From positions 19,921,160 through 19,985,159 of the forward strand of contig OZ024927.1 in the NCBI GenBank assembly GCA_964017235.1: 64,000 nucleotides of DNA. Direction: 5' to 3'. This DNA is from Sabellastarte sp. h YS-2021 (taxonomy: Eukaryota; Annelida; Polychaeta; Sabellida; Sabellidae). Made by a program: the position numbers and the translations under genes. The notes under the pieces were generated by a model. The model ran no database searches. It was not told where the DNA came from and saw nothing but the letters and a program-made list of their open reading frames with translations. Of this stretch, positions 1 through 11,236 are shown piece after piece. The first letter of the stretch is position 1. Every line of letters begins with the position of its first letter.

Positions 1-1200
1 CATTTCAATTAAGGCACAGTTTCTGTTAAAAAAGACCCCTTATTTTTCTGTTTAATAATCCTAAAGAAATATCTTTATAAAAACCAGTCATATGCTCTCT
101 GAAGGTCTATAAATTAATTCTAATTACAGAAGTTATCCATTGGGGCCGATTTGCCCAGGGGAGTCTTTTTTAGGGGCCGATTTGCCGAGGGCCAAGTTGG
201 CAAAGGGCCAATTTGTCCAGTGTTGGTTTAAAATATAGCTCTGCATGAAGGCTTGTTTTCGAAACTTCAAGAATTGTTTGCATCCATCATCGGATCCAGA
301 TCTTTTCCAAAATGTAATTTCCGCCAGACCCTACCCACATAAAAAATGTTATGAAGATCTGCTACCATCACTGAAAATACATTGAAAATGGGACCTTTTG
401 AAATTTTGGGATTTGTTTTTGTATTCAGTATGATAAGGATCAATCCCACCTCACAATCACTTCTTCCTTTGACCACAAAACTCAAAAACTCGGCAAACCA
501 TTCATTAGCCTTACCTAAGACTCTAGTTTCCGTGAAATTAGGAAAACGCTTTCAGTATGCATAATGTACTCTTACATATACTGTTTTGTCATCAGTTTAC
601 TGCCAAGACAGACTCTCTCTGTCTAGTGAATCAATACCTCACAACATGTGGGAGTGCGTTGACCCAATGTGTGCATGTTTGAAACCTGTTGGTAGATATT
701 TGAGCCATCAACAAAGCTAGTAATCCATGTGGAAAAACGTTGCATCTGATTCAATGCCACTGACATGTTGTATTGTGTTGACTTAAATGGCAAAAGAAAT
801 GTAATTAGAATACTTGAAGAGTACATTACCTCCATGAAATAACTGACAAGCTTTTTTTTGTGATTTCTTGTTACATTTTGGCACAAATATTCTCTCAAAG
901 AAATCTGAATTTTTTTTAAACATTTGGAATTAGATAAATGTGAAACATAAATCTGGAAATCTAATCAGTGTGTTTTTACTAGGCATAGATCAGTAGGCCC
1001 GGTGTCTTAACGAGTGCATTTTACTGAAATACTGTGATGAGATTTTACAAGCGTCACTTTGCTCGTCAACACAAATAATGGAAGGAAGACTTAAAATATT
1101 GGAAACATACGCCAAATCTTAAGAAATTATAAGCTTTTATCTCCAATTTTCATGCATTGGCAGACTTTATACAGTACTAATACTACTTCATACTAATACT
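1..1200. other. Non-coding, mostly unrecognised
   Basis: AT-rich sequence without a convincing gene. It contains a short degenerate repeat at 142-220. At about 280-365 there is a fragment resembling, in reverse orientation, part of the repeat at 16378-17723 (the run around 17341-17450 with 'gatctttataaaaaatttgtgggtaggacc'-like words). Nothing else was recognised. Confidence 0.5.
142..220. repeat. Short degenerate repeat (GGGCCGATTTGCC)
   Basis: The word GGGGCCGATTTGCC occurs at 142 and again at 173. It is followed by the related GGGCCAATTTGTCC near 205 and its partial inversion TTGGCAAAGGGCC. This is a small local duplication of unknown origin. Confidence 0.6.
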
Positions 1201-1237
1201 AATAACATGTAATAGGGAGGTGAATATAAGTAAAAGT

Positions 1238-3062
1238 ATGAGCAAAGGTACTGTTTTTATTAGAAATACAAATGAATCTAATATGTCACTTTTTGAAAAT
1301 AAATTGAAAGTAGTATGCTGGGAGATGTTGTATAGTCAGTCTAATGTAAACTCAGCATATGATATGTTATTAAAAATTGTAAATAGTTTAAAAAATAAGA
1401 CATCAAAAGATGTAAATGACTTAAGTATGAAAGTGATAAAGAGGGTATTTAATTGTATTGTTTCACCTTTTTTGCACATACTTAACTTGTCATTAACTAG
1501 TTGTTGTTTCCCTGATAAAATGAAAGTGGCAAAGGTTGCACCTTTGTTTAAATCTGGAGAAAAAGAATGTTTTTACAAATTACAGACCTGTTTCATTATT
1601 GCCACAATTTTCCAAAATATTATATTGAAAAATATAATATTCTATCAGGGAATCAGTATGGATTCAGAACAAAGCACTCTACTTCACTAGCTTTAACTGA
1701 ATTGTTAGAAAATTTATCCACATCAATAGACAGTAAAAATATAACAGTAGGAGTATTTATTGACTTGAAAAAGGCATTTGACAGTATAGATAATTCTTTA
1801 TTAATTAGAAAATTGGAATTCTATGGAATAAGAGGAAAAGCATTAAGCTGGGTTAAGTCATATCTAGATAATAGAAAACAATATGTTCATTTTGATGGTG
1901 TAAATTCAAGTTTGCTAAAAATATTATGTGGTGTTCCACAGGGTTCAATCCCTGGCCCAAAGTTGTTTCTTTATTTATTTGGGGTTTTTACGTCGCTTTC
2001 AACACTGTACAGGTCATATCACGACGGGTAGTTGGAAGGGCAGAGGAAACCAGTACATATAGTTCGTTAGGGTTCTGTACTGTAAACTGCCGACCAACGG
2101 CAAGCAACTACCAGCTTTCCCACTTGAGGCCGTCACGGGGATCGAACCCTGGCCTCAGAGGTGGGAGGCGAGAGTGCTACCACTCTGTCACCGTGGCCCC
2201 TTGGCCCAAAGTTGTTTATTTTATATATAAATGATATCTGTAATGACTCGAAAATTTTGAAATTTATCTTATTTGCAGATGACACAAATTGCTTTTATAC
2301 TGGTTCAGATTTTAACAATATCTGTAACGTTATAACATTGGAATTAGAACATTTAAATGTATGGTTTGCATACTATCACTAAATGTAAGTAAAACCAATT
2401 ATATGGTCTTTACAAATAAAATTGTACTTGGGGATGCCAAAATTGTAATAAATAACCAAGATGTTGAAAGGGTACAAACTACAAAGTTTCTTGGTGTTAT
2501 CATTGATGAAAAATTAACATGGAAATATCATATAGCTGATATAAGTGGTAAGATCAATAAAAATATATCAGTTATCTATAAAGTAAAGAAAGTTATAAGC
2601 TTTGATGCATTAAAAACATTATATACCTCCTTGATTTTACCATATTTAACTTACTGTTGTGTAATTTGGGGCAATGCCAGTAAATGTAACCTGAACAAAG
2701 TCATTGTATTGCAGAAAAGAATTCTAAGAATACTAGTAATTTGTAACTCTAACTACAGAGAACATACTTCACCACTTTTTAAGAGAAGTAAGTTACTAAG
2801 ATTTAGTAAATATAAATATTTTAATAGTGATGTTCAAAGTGTACAATAATTTATTACCTGAAAATATTCAAATATTCTTTTTAAAGAATGTGAATTGTCA
2901 TTATATAACTAGATCACATGGTAAATTTATTTTCCAATATTATAGAACAAATTTAAAATCTAAAAGTGTTTCTTTCCTTGGTGTCAAGCTTTGGTATAGA
3001 CTTAGCAATGAGAAAACAAATATAAGTGAGGCTAAAAAGAGTATGTATGATATATATGTTTG
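1238..3062 (+). pseudogene. LINE reverse transcriptase, broken
   Basis: The conceptual protein is a non-LTR reverse transcriptase, which would copy the element's RNA at a nicked target. Visible blocks in order are: the FIDLKKAFDSID palm motif at about 1756-1790; GVPQGS at 1930-1947; the catalytic FADD at 2272-2283; a thumb/connection region (about 2385-2850, with a KFLGV..D..LTW block); and a C-terminal tail to 3062. The reading is broken by a frameshift near 1575-1585 (the NYRP-type region is lost), by the SINE at 1969-2201, and by frame changes near 2375 and 2830. It cannot make a full protein. The superfamily is clear; the clade (CR1, jockey or a relative) is a guess. Confidence 0.88.
1969..2201 (-). 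mobile_element. tRNA-derived SINE (family 1) inside LINE
   Basis: Read on the minus strand, it starts GGGGCCACGGTGACAGAGTGG (A-box region), has a B-box GGTTCGATCCC, a conserved body ('gccgttggtcggcagttt'), and ends in CCCCAAATAAATAAAG. It is flanked by the perfect 16-bp direct repeat TGGCCCAAAGTTGTTT at 1953-1968 and 2202-2217. This shows LINE-type target-primed insertion right after the GVPQGS motif of the host LINE. Confidence 0.95.
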
Positions 3063-3396
3063 AAATAATGTTATTTATAGGTGCTTTAATTTGTAATATC
3101 TATACCTAACATTGCAATTTCAAAAGCCTTGTATAATTATAAGTTAAATTAAATATAATTGTATAAATAGGTAACTGGAAACAGGGGTGGCACTCATGAA
3201 AAGCCAATAGCTTCTGCCAACTCCTTTTCCCAAATTTATATAATTCATATGTATTTTGAAGATGTCTGTTGCTTTCATATTACTTTATTTTTTGAAATGT
3301 TGTTTTCATATAACTATATTGTAATCTGTTATTTCACAATTGTGTATGATTATACATTGATTATCTGGGAAATAAACTTAAACTTACTTACTTACT

Positions 3397-4138
3397 AGCG
3401 ATTATGTTGAGCAAATATGCCATGTTTTGGTTACGACACTTTATAACCTCAATCTCGCTTGTCAACACATGTAATAGAAGGAAATCTTAAAATATTGTAA
3501 ACCAAGTACAAATATGAAGAAATTAAACAAGTTTACTTAATATTTTGTGTATTTGGAGACTTTTATTGTGATGTCATTAAGAGGAAACATTCATGTTTGT
3601 TTGGGGTGTACTAAAACCCGGAGTCCCGGAATGGGTACAGTTTTGCATTGGTGACCTCCCGATTCACACAGGTTCGATACCGACCTATTCCTAGTTTATA
3701 CAAAAGAAATCACACTGAAATATGTTCACAGAGCTATGAAATAATTTTATGGTGGTTTCCATATGTTGGTCTCACTGACAATATTTGAAGAAAAAGGTTC
3801 TGTTCCACTCTCATGAACAGTTCTGAAACCTCTCCGCAGATCCACTACGTTGGACAAATTTAGCACGTATAGATTTTTTGTATTTTTCTATAACTTTTAA
3901 ACCTTAAAATATGTGAAAAACATCACTATAAAAGTATTCTCACAGAACTTTAAAATTTTGTTGCATTAAAATCAAATGCACAAATGGTAGAGAAATATCA
4001 AATTAAAAATTGAAGGTTTTATATTTACAGGTGCTCCTTAAAATGAACAAGTTTCAAATTTTATTTCATTTTTGGCATTCTTTGAGTAAGTGTGAACCCG
4101 TTTTGCTTATTATCCAAAATGACAGATAATAAATGTAA
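3397..4138. other. No gene or clear repeat seen
   Basis: AT-rich sequence downstream of the LINE tail. Short words near 3610-3690 look weakly tRNA-like (ggttcgatacc) but no A-box lies at a proper distance. Nothing else was recognised. Confidence 0.4.
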
Positions 4139-4345
4139 AACAAGAGCACTCGGGGAACTCAGACCTCCGCCAAGGCATGTAATCATATGTAAATCAGAAA
4201 ATATGGATCTTTGATATTTTTTTGTATCCAGATGGAGTTCCAGATTTTTTACGGGATTTAAGTTGGGCCAAGACCGATCTTCTGATGTTTTTTTTGGTGA
4301 CAATCCAACTAGTAGAATTTGCGTAATCCTGAAAACAGTCAAGAA
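4139..4345. repeat. Dispersed repeat, 'gagcactc' family
   Basis: The sequence starting caagagcactcggggaact and running through 'tttgtatccagatggagttcc' and 'caagaccgatcttctgatg' is recognisably related to 10866-11080, and its first part to 9628 and 39224. It is an old interspersed repeat without coding capacity; boundaries are approximate. Confidence 0.6.
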
Positions 4346-4490
4346 AACCACATCTCCCTGATAAAGGTTATTACCCCTATAAAATATTAGTTTTGAAAGT
4401 TTTGTCACTTGGACTCACATGTTAATTTTCTTTTGTCTTTACTCCAAATAAAACTATTAAACAAGTGTCACCGATTTTCATTATGTAATT

Positions 4491-4729
4491 GGGGATCACA
4501 GTGGCATAGTGGTAGCATACTTATCTCCCGCTTCTGAGGTTGGTGGTTCAAACCCCATACCTTATGTGGGAAAGTTGGAAGTTGGTTATCAATGGTCGGC
4601 AGTTTATAGTACAGAACCTTGACCAACTGTGTGTACTGGTTTCCTCTGCCCATAAAACTACCCATCGTGATATGACCTGTACAGTGTTGAAAGGGGCGTA
4701 AAAATTCAAATAAATAGATAAATAAATTC
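4491..4729 (+). mobile_element. SINE family 1, full-length, diverged
   Basis: A plus-strand copy with A-box-like 'agtggcatagtggtagca', B-box-like 'ggtggttcaaacccc', the family body (ggtcggcagttt, tgtactggtttcctctgccc, gtgatatgacctgtacagtg) and the tail 'caaataaatagataaataaa'. No flanking duplication could be fixed. Confidence 0.9.
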
Positions 4730-5147
4730 ATATTTTCATTAGAGCCATAAAATAAGCATATATGAAGGCAGTGATAATGGCTGTGATAGAAATTTTTTAT
4801 GCAATACCCCAGCAGCCGGTTTGGATTGTTTATTCTTGAAAATAACTCCCCAAAATATAACAAAGTTAAAATTCAGTATATTTTCACTGATGAACGAAAC
4901 TCGTCTTGTTTAAGCTCATCTTTTTATGCTTATTGGTATAAAATTTTATCTAAACTTAAGTCAAAATTTTGCTCCAGCTAATTTTTTTTTGTATTTACGG
5001 GTAAAGCTAAGTACCCTTTGGGCTGAAGTTTTTATTTTGGTTATAACGCAATATACACTTAAATAAATGTGCCATAAAAGGGAACTCTGATGTGTTAGGG
5101 CTTTTGTTCATTATTTCTGTCATTTTTACAGATTTTTTCACAGTTTA

Positions 5148-6185
5148 TTATCTCCCGCCAGTGGCCGAAGGCTGTGGTCTGGAGATTATAAAATGCCTTC
5201 TGTCCGAGGGTCCATTTGTCCATTCGTCATATTTTTACATAAACCTTGATATCTCATTCATTTATAAAGCTATCTTCACCAAATTTGCAAGGCATGTTTA
5301 AAGCTATAAAAACCTTTCGGTGCAAAATTTTGGCCTTATTTTGAAAAAAAAAACCCAACAAAATGGCAGCCATAGCTAATCGTTTGAAAATCATAAAGGT
5401 GCTCTAAATCTTGAAATATTTCAGCTAGCTTCATCAAATTTGTACAAAACATATATGGCTTAAAAAGCTAGCCTGACAGTAACTTTGGCCTAGTTCAAAA
5501 CACAAAATGGCCGCCATATCACATGTTTAATGTCAAATGAGGTTATCCCATTAACAAAGCCTTATATCTTCCCTAATAGTGCTCCTAAAGCTTTGGAATG
5601 TGAAAACAACTTGTAGGAAGTCTGTTGAATTTGACCTTGGACCCCTGCTTCAAAGATAAATGGGGTCATCACACTAAAACATCCTTATTTCGCCCTTATT
5701 ATTGGTGCTATGGCTTCAGGATGTAAAGAAAGACCATGAAAAAGTCTTGGCCTGCAAATGTCTTGTCTGAGAAAAATTTTGCCCTTATTTTAAAAACAAA
5801 ATGGCCGCCATAGCCAATTGTTTCAAAATCATTAAGATGCTCTAAAACTTGAAATATTGCAGCTAGGTTCATCAAATTTGCATGAACGTTATATGGCTAG
5901 GAAAGGTAGCCACCTGATAGTAATTTCGAAAACAAAATGGCTGTCATATAACATGTTTAAGTTAAATGGAATTATCCTATTAAAATGCTTTATATCTCAG
6001 TTATCATTGCTACTAGGGGTTCCAAATATGAAAACAACTTATATGAAGTCATGGCCTAAGACTCTTTTCCAATTGCTGACTTTTACCTTTGACCCCTTCT
6101 TCAATGTCAAGTGGGGTTATCTTACTACAAAGGCCTGATATCTCCTTTAGTTCTCCATTATTACTAATCCTAAGGCGGGAGATAA
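5148..6185. repeat. Repeat element with inverted GGCGGGAGATAA ends
   Basis: A block of about 1 kb that begins TTATCTCCCGCC (5148-5159) and ends with its inverse GGCGGGAGATAA (6174-6185). Inside are repeated monomers with the words 'aaaatggccgccata', 'caccaaatttgca', 'gaccttggacccc' and 'gtgaaaacaactt'. Related copies lie at 20400-21790 and 25662-26030. No open reading frame of note is present, so a non-autonomous element is likely. Confidence 0.7.
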
Positions 6186-7966
6186 CCACTGCGGCAGTGG
6201 CCTTGTTTTTAATAAATTGGTGTACATTAACAGTAATATTTGCCTTATAGGTACTTCCACTTGGTAACTACTAAAACCTGAACAGCTATGTCAATACACA
6301 AACCCAGTCTATTGTTACTCTCAGTCACACAGTCGCCTTAACGTGGCAGTTTCAATGTGTCGTTAGTTTCTTGTGATTGAACATGCACGAGTTCATTATG
6401 ATGTCATTTTGTAGTGGGGTGTAGTTGATATTCTAGATAAAATAGCTAGCTAGCTAGCAAGGTAATATTTCTATTATACTGACGGTGTGTTATATAAAAA
6501 TTTACATATAAATAAATAGAAAGTTTATACAACAGTTTTACTAAAACAAAATATAGTAACACACAGCCATTTAGGCTTGCAGGTCAGTATGAAATCTTCT
6601 AATAGAAAACATATGTTCATAACAATATATAGAAAAATAAGAAATATACACACAAAACAGTTTCTATCTGTGGTTTTAGTTAAATAACTCTAGTTTAGAT
6701 TTTGAATAATGTGGATTTTCTACAATCTGACATTGAGGTTATATATTTGTCAAAAAACATTAAATTTTTGTTGTTTCAAGTTATCAGTTTTATATACTGG
6801 TCTTCAGAATTTAGACTACCAAATGCTCAGAAACATTACAGAAGATATAATTAAAAAGAGATATTCTTTGAGTCTTATAAAATGGACAAGTAACAATAAA
6901 GTGCTCTTCATCTTCAATTACATCACTATTACATAATTCACATAGTCTTTGAGATAATTGTTCACTTTTGAATCTTCTTGTTTCTACTCCCAGTGGCAAT
7001 GTGATAGACTTTAATTTGGCCAAAAGCGATCTTTGATATTTATTAATATTTTTTAAAACATAATTTTCATTAGAAATGTGACATTTAAATTTTCACATAC
7101 GTTCTTAATTTCGGTTTAGTGCCAATAGAATCCTGCCGTTCTAGGTCATAAAATGTAAATAATATCTCTCTTGCTACATCAATATTAATTTCAGTAACAG
7201 CATTTAGATTCTCCGGCATGCCTATCTGATCAAGTATATTCTTGAGTTCTCCACACCAGCTATCATTTGTTATATTCTGAAGGTCATGTTCAAATATACG
7301 GTAAGTTAGTCCATCATGAGCCATTTTAATAAGTCTATTGTAGTATTTAAGCATGTTCCAATAAATCCTATATTTTGGTTTTAACCAACCTACATCACCT
7401 TGAAGTACATGCAGTGGGGTTTTTAAACACCCCCAAAATATTGACAGGCTCTGGGTTTTATTCTGCATTTTTTCTGAATTTTTTCATCCCCCACCCCCGA
7501 TACTGCTGCAGTAATCAGTTATTGGTATTGCTTCCTGTCCATACAGTTTTGTAAATGTACTATAACCAATACCTTTATATGGTTTGAATTTTGATATTAA
7601 GCTACTTGGTGCACGGCCGCCAGAATCTGCAAGTTCTTGGGCTAAAATTTTGTAATCAAGATTTTCATTCAAAGTTATCCCTAAGTATTTATATTGATCA
7701 ACTGTGTTGGACCAACAGAAAACTAGAAATCTGATCTCTTCTTCCTTTTTCCCCCTAAAATGCACAATTTGGCTTTTATCAGTATTGATATTCAGACACT
7801 AACTCTGACACCATTCATATAGCTTATTTAACATCAGTTGTAAATTAGTTTCATTGTCAGACACAATTGCAATGTCGTCTGCACATAGCAGGATTGATAC
7901 TTTATTATTTCCATTTGAAACACCTAGCCCCATATTTTTTATTTCCACTGCCAGATCATTCATATA

Positions 7967-8191
7967 GAGTAAGAAATCTAAAATTCGCCAGGAATCTAAA
8001 ATTCGCCACCTCTAAAACCTTTGTTAATTTTATGAAGAAAATGATGTTTTTATCTAAAAATTGGTATTTTTCAGTTCAAAAAGCCTTAATTTACTATACA
8101 GTCAACAAATCTCACCACAATTCATTTATTTTATTAGTATTTTCGCATGTGGCGAATTTCAGATATGTGGCGAATTTTAGATTTCTTACTC
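7967..8191. mobile_element. MITE-like element, TA duplication, doubled TIR motif
   Basis: The 225-bp block has perfect 24-bp terminal inverted repeats (starting GAGTAAGAAATC at 7967 and ending GATTTCTTACTC at 8191). It is flanked by TA on both sides (7965-7966, 8192-8193). Each end carries the inner word ATCTAAAATTCGCCA twice, the second copies differing at one base. It sits in the LINE between the GVRQGD and MNDL coding blocks. The TA duplication fits a Tc1/mariner-type mobiliser; the family is not recognised. Confidence 0.85.
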
Positions 8192-8355
8192 TATATGCTC
8201 AATAGTTTAGGGGATAAATTGTCTCCCTGCCTCACGCCTATATTTACTTCAAGCCATTGACTTAATAGGTTGTTGAGTTTAATGCAAGATTCATTAAAAG
8301 AATAAAAGCATCTTACTGCTCAGTAAATATTTCCTGTAATGTTATGAGATAATAG

Positions 8356-8568
8356 GGGCCACAGTGGCAGAGTGGTAACACTCTCGCCTCCCACCTGGCA
8401 CGGCCTCAAGTGGGAAAGCTGGTAGTTGCTTGCCGTTGGTCGTCAGTTTACAGTGCAGAACCTTGACGAACTGTATGTACTGGTTTCCTCTGCCCTTCCA
8501 ACTACCCGTCGTGATATGACCTGTACAGTGTTGAAAGCGACGTAAAAACCCCAAATAAATAAAAATAA
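8356..8568 (+). mobile_element. SINE family 1 lacking its B-box
   Basis: The head 'ggggccacagtggcagagtgg' and the body and tail of family 1 are present. The stretch between 'cctcccacct' and 'cacggcctcaagtggg' that normally holds the B-box is deleted. It is flanked by the 17-bp direct repeat ATGTTATGAGATAATAG at 8339-8355 and 8569-8585. The host is the minus-strand LINE. Confidence 0.93.
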
Positions 8569-8905
8569 ATGTTATGAGATAATAGTGTATACCAGAGCTG
8601 GTCTCTGTTTACACAGTCAAAAGATTTCTGCATGTCAATGAAAGCAACAAACAGATCTTTATTTACCTGAAAACGATTTCTTATGATTGATGTTAACGTG
8701 AAGATATGCTCTTCACATGATCGAAATTTACGAAGGCCATTTTTGTTCTTCACAAAATAAATGTACTTCATTGCAGTATTTGATAATACTATTATTTGAT
8801 AACTGGGAATATGCTTTACCAACATGTGATAACAAAGAAACACCTCTGTTCTTTAGCTTGTTTACTTTAATCTGGTATAGTCATTCGTTTATTAGATTAA
8901 TTTAG

Positions 8906-9627
8906 ACGCACGTTAGACATCCAGTGCTATACTCATAACGTCATCATGTATGGTATGTCAGTATGAACACATACATAACCCATTGTATCGGGTGGAAAGA
9001 TAAACTTATCCAACGTGAATGTACCTGTTTAAATGGTCATTTGAATGGTCCCCTCGGTTAATTGATTGATCAATTATCATTAGATTAATTGATCTACTGA
9101 TTGATTGATTAGGTTTTAACGTAGCTTTTAATACATTGCATAAGACATATTGCAAAAGGTATTTTAGGAGATGGAGGAAGGCAGTGCATACTAAATGTTC
9201 AAGAGTCTACATTAAAAACCTTTTGGACGTCTGCAAACAACGCTCCCACTGCTGGCCATGTCAGGAATAGACCCCTAGAGTGATGTAAGGCTGAAGGCCT
9301 ATTAAATTTTTCTTCAATTGAAACACCAACAAGAAAGCAACACAGAGAAGAACTGAAGGGGGTAAATCCCTTTCAGAGGTCGTTATAGAGACACTCAAGT
9401 GCAAAAAAGACTCCTCGTGGGACTTGAAGTTTTTTTTACTCATTAGAAACTCGCCTCCCAATTCTAAAGTGATGGGTTAGTTTCTCGACCTTCCTCATAA
9501 TGGTGCTATTTTGCCAATATTTTGTTATTCATGCTTGGCTTTATCGACCTTGGTTATCATAACATACTCTAGAATGCCTTACAGCAATACTATATTGCTT
9601 TGATCCCTGAATTGGGTATTAACCCAG
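8906..9627. other. No gene seen
   Basis: AT-rich sequence with short GATTGATT direct words near 9060-9110. No coding signal or clear dispersed repeat was recognised. Confidence 0.4.
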
Positions 9628-9905
9628 AAAGCACTCAGAGTGCAGATCCTCCATCAGGGCACATTAAAAAAATATTTTGGTACCCACAATATGATTTCAG
9701 CCTTTTCCAAAATGTAATTATATCACCGTTGGCGAAGTCTTACCCATATATAAATTCAGAGGATCTATTCATTCTTATCACAAACATATACAAACCGACA
9801 GACTGAAAGGGAGAAAGAATGAAAGGGAGACAGACAGACAGACAGACAGACAGACTGACAGATGAACAACTATAAATCTTAACCACCTGGTGGAGGTATC
9901 TAATT
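9628..9905. repeat. Dispersed repeat with (GACA)n tract
   Basis: Starts 'aagcactcagagtgcagatcctcc' and ends 'ccacctggtggaggta', with a GACA microsatellite at about 9828-9857. The middle resembles, on the opposite strand, the 16378-17723 element (Tyr/Lys-poor 'cttacccatatataaa...gatct...' words). It has no coding capacity. Confidence 0.6.
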
Positions 9906-10603
9906 ATTACGAGTAACACCAAAACATCACATTGTCACTCCAGGAACAGTTCATATATCATTACCCTAGGAAAACATTTGTTGGTGTTCAGAAAGCCGTC
10001 CCAAGAAGTTTCCAGACATAGAGAAATTTGGATTCCAGATGAACCAGAATTGTATTATTGTGCTTGTGAATGACCAGGAAGCATTCGTCAAAGTGGAACA
10101 GCTCCTCAACTGGGAAAGTTTAGTAGATACTTTGCCGATATTTTTGCAGTTTAAAGTCTCTTAATAGCTTAGCTTCCTTATACCCTGTAGACTTTCATCA
10201 AGTCCTTTTGTCTAAGGTATTATATGTGGACTGAATGACTTTTTTACCAGATTTCTCTACACAGAAGCTTTTTTTACTCATCATGTGGGTTCATAATGAT
10301 TTCATGTATGTCAGATTTGCTGGAATAAGAAATACAAAGACTTGGAGCAAGTCTATATACCCTGCCAACCTGATGGTAATGGCTGACAAATCAAAAATTC
10401 ACCGAAAGTTAGACCCATGAACTGACAAACGGTTTTGTATCATTAGTTTACTTCAGCCTGTAAAACCATGCCCATTTTACATGTTTCCATATTCAAAAAT
10501 ATCCATCACCCAGAACAACCTAAATTATGTGTAATCCAGGAAAAAATGCAACTACAGCATGATTCACAAAAAAACCAGGAAATTTTCTTAAACTTTAAAG
10601 AGG

Positions 10604-10841
10604 GACCCAGTGGCACAACGGTAACACGCTTGCCTCACACCCCTAAGACCAGAGTTCTAATCTCGGCCAGATTTAAAGCAATAAAGCTGTTAGTTACTTA
10701 CTGCTGTCTGGTGTTATACCATACAGAATATCGACCAACTATATGTACCTGGTTTCTTTCGCCCTTCAAATTGCCCGTCGAAATATAACTGATACAAAGA
10801 TACAAGGTGTTATGTAAAACACTAAATAAATGAATGAATGA
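10604..10841 (+). mobile_element. SINE family 1, strongly diverged
   Basis: Head 'gggacccagtggcacaacgg', body words 'tatgtacctggtttctttcgccc' in part, 'attgcccgtcgaaatataac', and tail 'actaaataaatgaatgaatg'. The B-box is decayed (gagttctaatctc). This looks like an old copy. Confidence 0.8.
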
Positions 10842-10865
10842 AATATACTTGCAATTTTATACCCA

Positions 10866-11080
10866 AATAAAAGCTCTTGGGGAGCATAGACTGCCTTCAA
10901 GACATGGAATAATAAGTAAATGGGAAAATCAGGATATTTTTGTATCCAGACAGTTATCCAGATCAGTTTCAAAATTTAATGGGATCTACGCCAGTTGGAT
11001 CAAGACCCATCTTTTGATTTTTTTTCATGAAGTTCTAACCAGTAGTATTTCTGTAATACCGCTAGTAAACAGACAAATGG
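10866..11080. repeat. Dispersed repeat, same family as 4139-4345
   Basis: Shares 'aaaagctcttggggagcatagactgcc', in the form of the 'gagcactcgggga' head, then 'tttttgtatccagacag' and 'tcaagacccatcttttgatt'. It lies just downstream of the acidic-protein exon, in what would be its intron. Confidence 0.55.
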
Positions 11081-11090
11081 ACAAAAGGTC

Positions 11091-11180
11091 CTCAGTGGCT
11101 TAGTGGTTAGCAAGTTTGATATCTAATTACAGGCTGTCACCTCTGTGTGGTTCGAGTCCCACACGTGACAAACGGGCAAG
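11091..11180 (+). repeat. tRNA-like sequence (pseudo-tRNA or SINE head)
   Basis: An A-box match TGGCTTAGTGG near 11098 and a B-box match GGTTCGAGTCC near 11149, about 50 nt apart. The T-arm stem is imperfect (GTGTGG / CCCACAC with a bulge) and the acceptor ends do not pair. This is a decayed tRNA-derived sequence rather than a working tRNA gene. It differs from SINE families 1 and 2. Confidence 0.5.
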
Positions 11181-11236
11181 AAAACAATACCTTCTTGGTA
11201 GAGGTAATAAAGCATTATCTATCATTACCATCTCAC

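Larger units (their letters stand above)
1215..3396 (+). mobile_element. Non-LTR retrotransposon (CR1/jockey-like), SINE-split
   Basis: A 5'-truncated LINE on the plus strand. Its reverse-transcriptase coding region (about 1238-3062) is followed by a 3' UTR of about 330 bp. That ends in AATAAACTTAAA and a short ACTT repeat (about 3370-3396), the kind of simple-sequence tail many LINEs carry. A SINE lies inside the coding region (1969-2201). No endonuclease domain is present, so the 5' part is missing. The left edge is approximate because it is only the start of recognisable coding sequence. Confidence 0.85.
6490..8905 (-). pseudogene. LINE reverse transcriptase, doubly interrupted
   Basis: A degenerate non-LTR retrotransposon on the minus strand. 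From its 5' side the visible parts are: an RGVSLLS-like block in another frame near 8800; an RSCEEHIFTL block; the palm motif FIDMQKSFDCVNRD (about 8610-8660); GVRQGDNLSP (about 8205-8240); YMNDL just below 7965; the catalytic ADD box (about 7873-7882); a KYLGI block (about 7670-7700); a connection region 7085-7468; and a cysteine-rich end with a C-x2-C...H...C pattern (about 6870-6950). It is interrupted by a SINE (8356-8568) and an inverted-repeat element (7967-8191), and carries frameshifts and stops. Clade not assigned. Ends are approximate. Confidence 0.88.
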
